From Sphingopyxis sp. DBS4 (GTDB lineage Bacteria > Pseudomonadota > Alphaproteobacteria > Sphingomonadales > Sphingomonadaceae), in the NCBI RefSeq assembly GCF_024628865.1, contig NZ_CP102384.1:2987001-3051000 (forward strand): a stretch of DNA of 64,000 nucleotides. The letters run 5' to 3'. Below, piece after piece: positions 63,385-64,000 of this stretch. Position numbers and translations under genes: made by a program. The notes under the pieces are model-generated. The model was not told the origin of the DNA and searched no databases. It saw nothing but the letters and a program-made list of their open reading frames with translations. Within the stretch, counting starts at the first letter, position 1; each line of letters starts with the position of its first letter.

Positions 63385-64000
63385 CGCGCCGCCTCGACGC
63401 GGCGGCCGGTCACGCCGCGCAGGAAGTCGCTCGCCTCGTCGAGCACCGGCCCGCGCGAACGGAAGGGCGCCGACAGCGCCATGACGATGCCGGTGTGCCC
63501 GATGCCGGGATAGAGGCGCAGCGTCGCCGAACCGCCCGCCTTCTCGATCGCGGCGGCGAGGTTCTGGCTGTTGCGCGGGCGCACCGTCGCATCTTCGTCG
63601 CCGCTCGCCAGCCACAGGGGCGGGGCATCGCCGCGCGCATAGGCGATGGGCTGCGTCTTCTCCGCCGGCTTCACCTTGCCCATCGCCTTTTCGGCAAGTC
63701 CGCCCTTTTCCATCGGCAGGAAATCATAGGGACCGGCCAGCCCCGCGACGCCGCGCAGGATCGCCGGATCGCTCTTCGCCGCGCGCAGCCAGGTCGGATC
63801 GAGCGCGAGCATCACCGCGTTATAGGCGCCCGCCGAATGGCCCATCAGCGCGATGCGGTCGGGATCGCCCGCAAGGCCATCGATATAGCGATGCGTCCAG
63901 GCGACCGCCGCGGCGCTGTCTTCCAGGAAATCGGGCCAATGCGCCTTGGGCGTCAGGCGATAGTCGGGAATGACGACGACGAAACCCTTCTGCGCGAGCG
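63381..64000 (-). CDS. Alpha/beta-hydrolase (esterase-like), 5' part outside window
   Basis: The 3' 206 codons are present; the start is beyond position 64000. From the window edge the translation reads LAQKGFVVVIPDYRLTPKAH, the HDYRL-like segment of carboxylesterase/lipase-type enzymes. The nucleophile lies in IALMGHSAGAYNAVMLALDP, the aspartate in WLASGDEDATVRPRNS and the histidine in YPGIGHTGIVMAL. It is probably an esterase or peptidase for small substrates. It ends 4 bp into the nucleotidyltransferase gene. Confidence 0.88.
   Translation of the reverse strand, partial: LAQKGFVVVIPDYRLTPKAHWPDFLEDSAAAVAWTHRYIDGLAGDPDRIALMGHSAGAYNAVMLALDPTWLRAAKSDPAILRGVAGLAGPYDFLPMEKGGLAEKAMGKVKPAEKTQPIAYARGDAPPLWLASGDEDATVRPRNSQNLAAAIEKAGGSATLRLYPGIGHTGIVMALSAPFRSRGPVLDEASDFLRGVTGRRVEAAR

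Overview
The window looks like a piece of a high-GC alphaproteobacterial chromosome, most likely Sphingomonadales and probably close to Sphingopyxis (inference). The reasons are the mdh / sucD / sucA / sucB / lpd block, a MucR-type regulator, a Ti/RSF1010-like relaxase with a VirB-type secretion system, and several families of long palindromic intergenic repeats. No rRNA, tRNA or CRISPR array was found.

Left flank (1-5.2 kb), ordinary chromosome: a truncated M28 peptidase, a CitE/HpcH-type lyase, a qmcA/nfeD-like membrane pair, a GNAT acetyltransferase and a small Rossmann-fold protein.

Central island (about 5.2-38.0 kb), an integrated conjugative or mobilizable element bounded by an imperfect 39-bp inverted repeat. 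From left to right it holds an IS110-type transposase remnant; Rhs cassette 1 (small secreted YD-repeat protein, 1391-aa Rhs protein, overlapping lipoprotein gene); a virB2-3-4-6-8-9-10-11 cluster with a second, divergent virB2-like gene; Rhs cassette 2 in the same three-gene order; a DUF6118-like gene and the relaxase traA; a candidate oriT; traC and traD; a MucR regulator; an operon of nucleotidyltransferase, ECF sigma factor and a two-HTH protein; a two-gene envelope unit; a fused MNT-HEPN protein; an AlpA regulator; and a phd-vapC pair joined by overlapping codons to a large serine recombinase that is probably the integrase. VirB1, VirB5, VirB7 and a VirD4/TraG coupling protein were not found.

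Right flank (38.1-64 kb), core chromosome: a predicted metal-dependent hydrolase and divergent TetR regulator, obg, proB with an overlapping NAD(P)-binding gene, sppA, an alpha/beta hydrolase, a TRIC-family channel, then on the minus strand the TCA genes mdh, a small gene, sucD, sucA, sucB and lpd (sucC is absent). Next is an overlapping chain sdhB, metallo-beta-lactamase lipoprotein, thioesterase, zapE. Last come a flippase, a membrane methyltransferase, a P-loop kinase, a nucleotidyltransferase and a truncated esterase, suggesting a surface-lipid or polysaccharide locus.

The most unusual part is the pair of Rhs cassettes on either side of the type IV secretion genes. Each has a different C-terminal toxin-like tail, its own AT-rich candidate immunity gene, and the same unexplained small secreted YD-repeat partner upstream.
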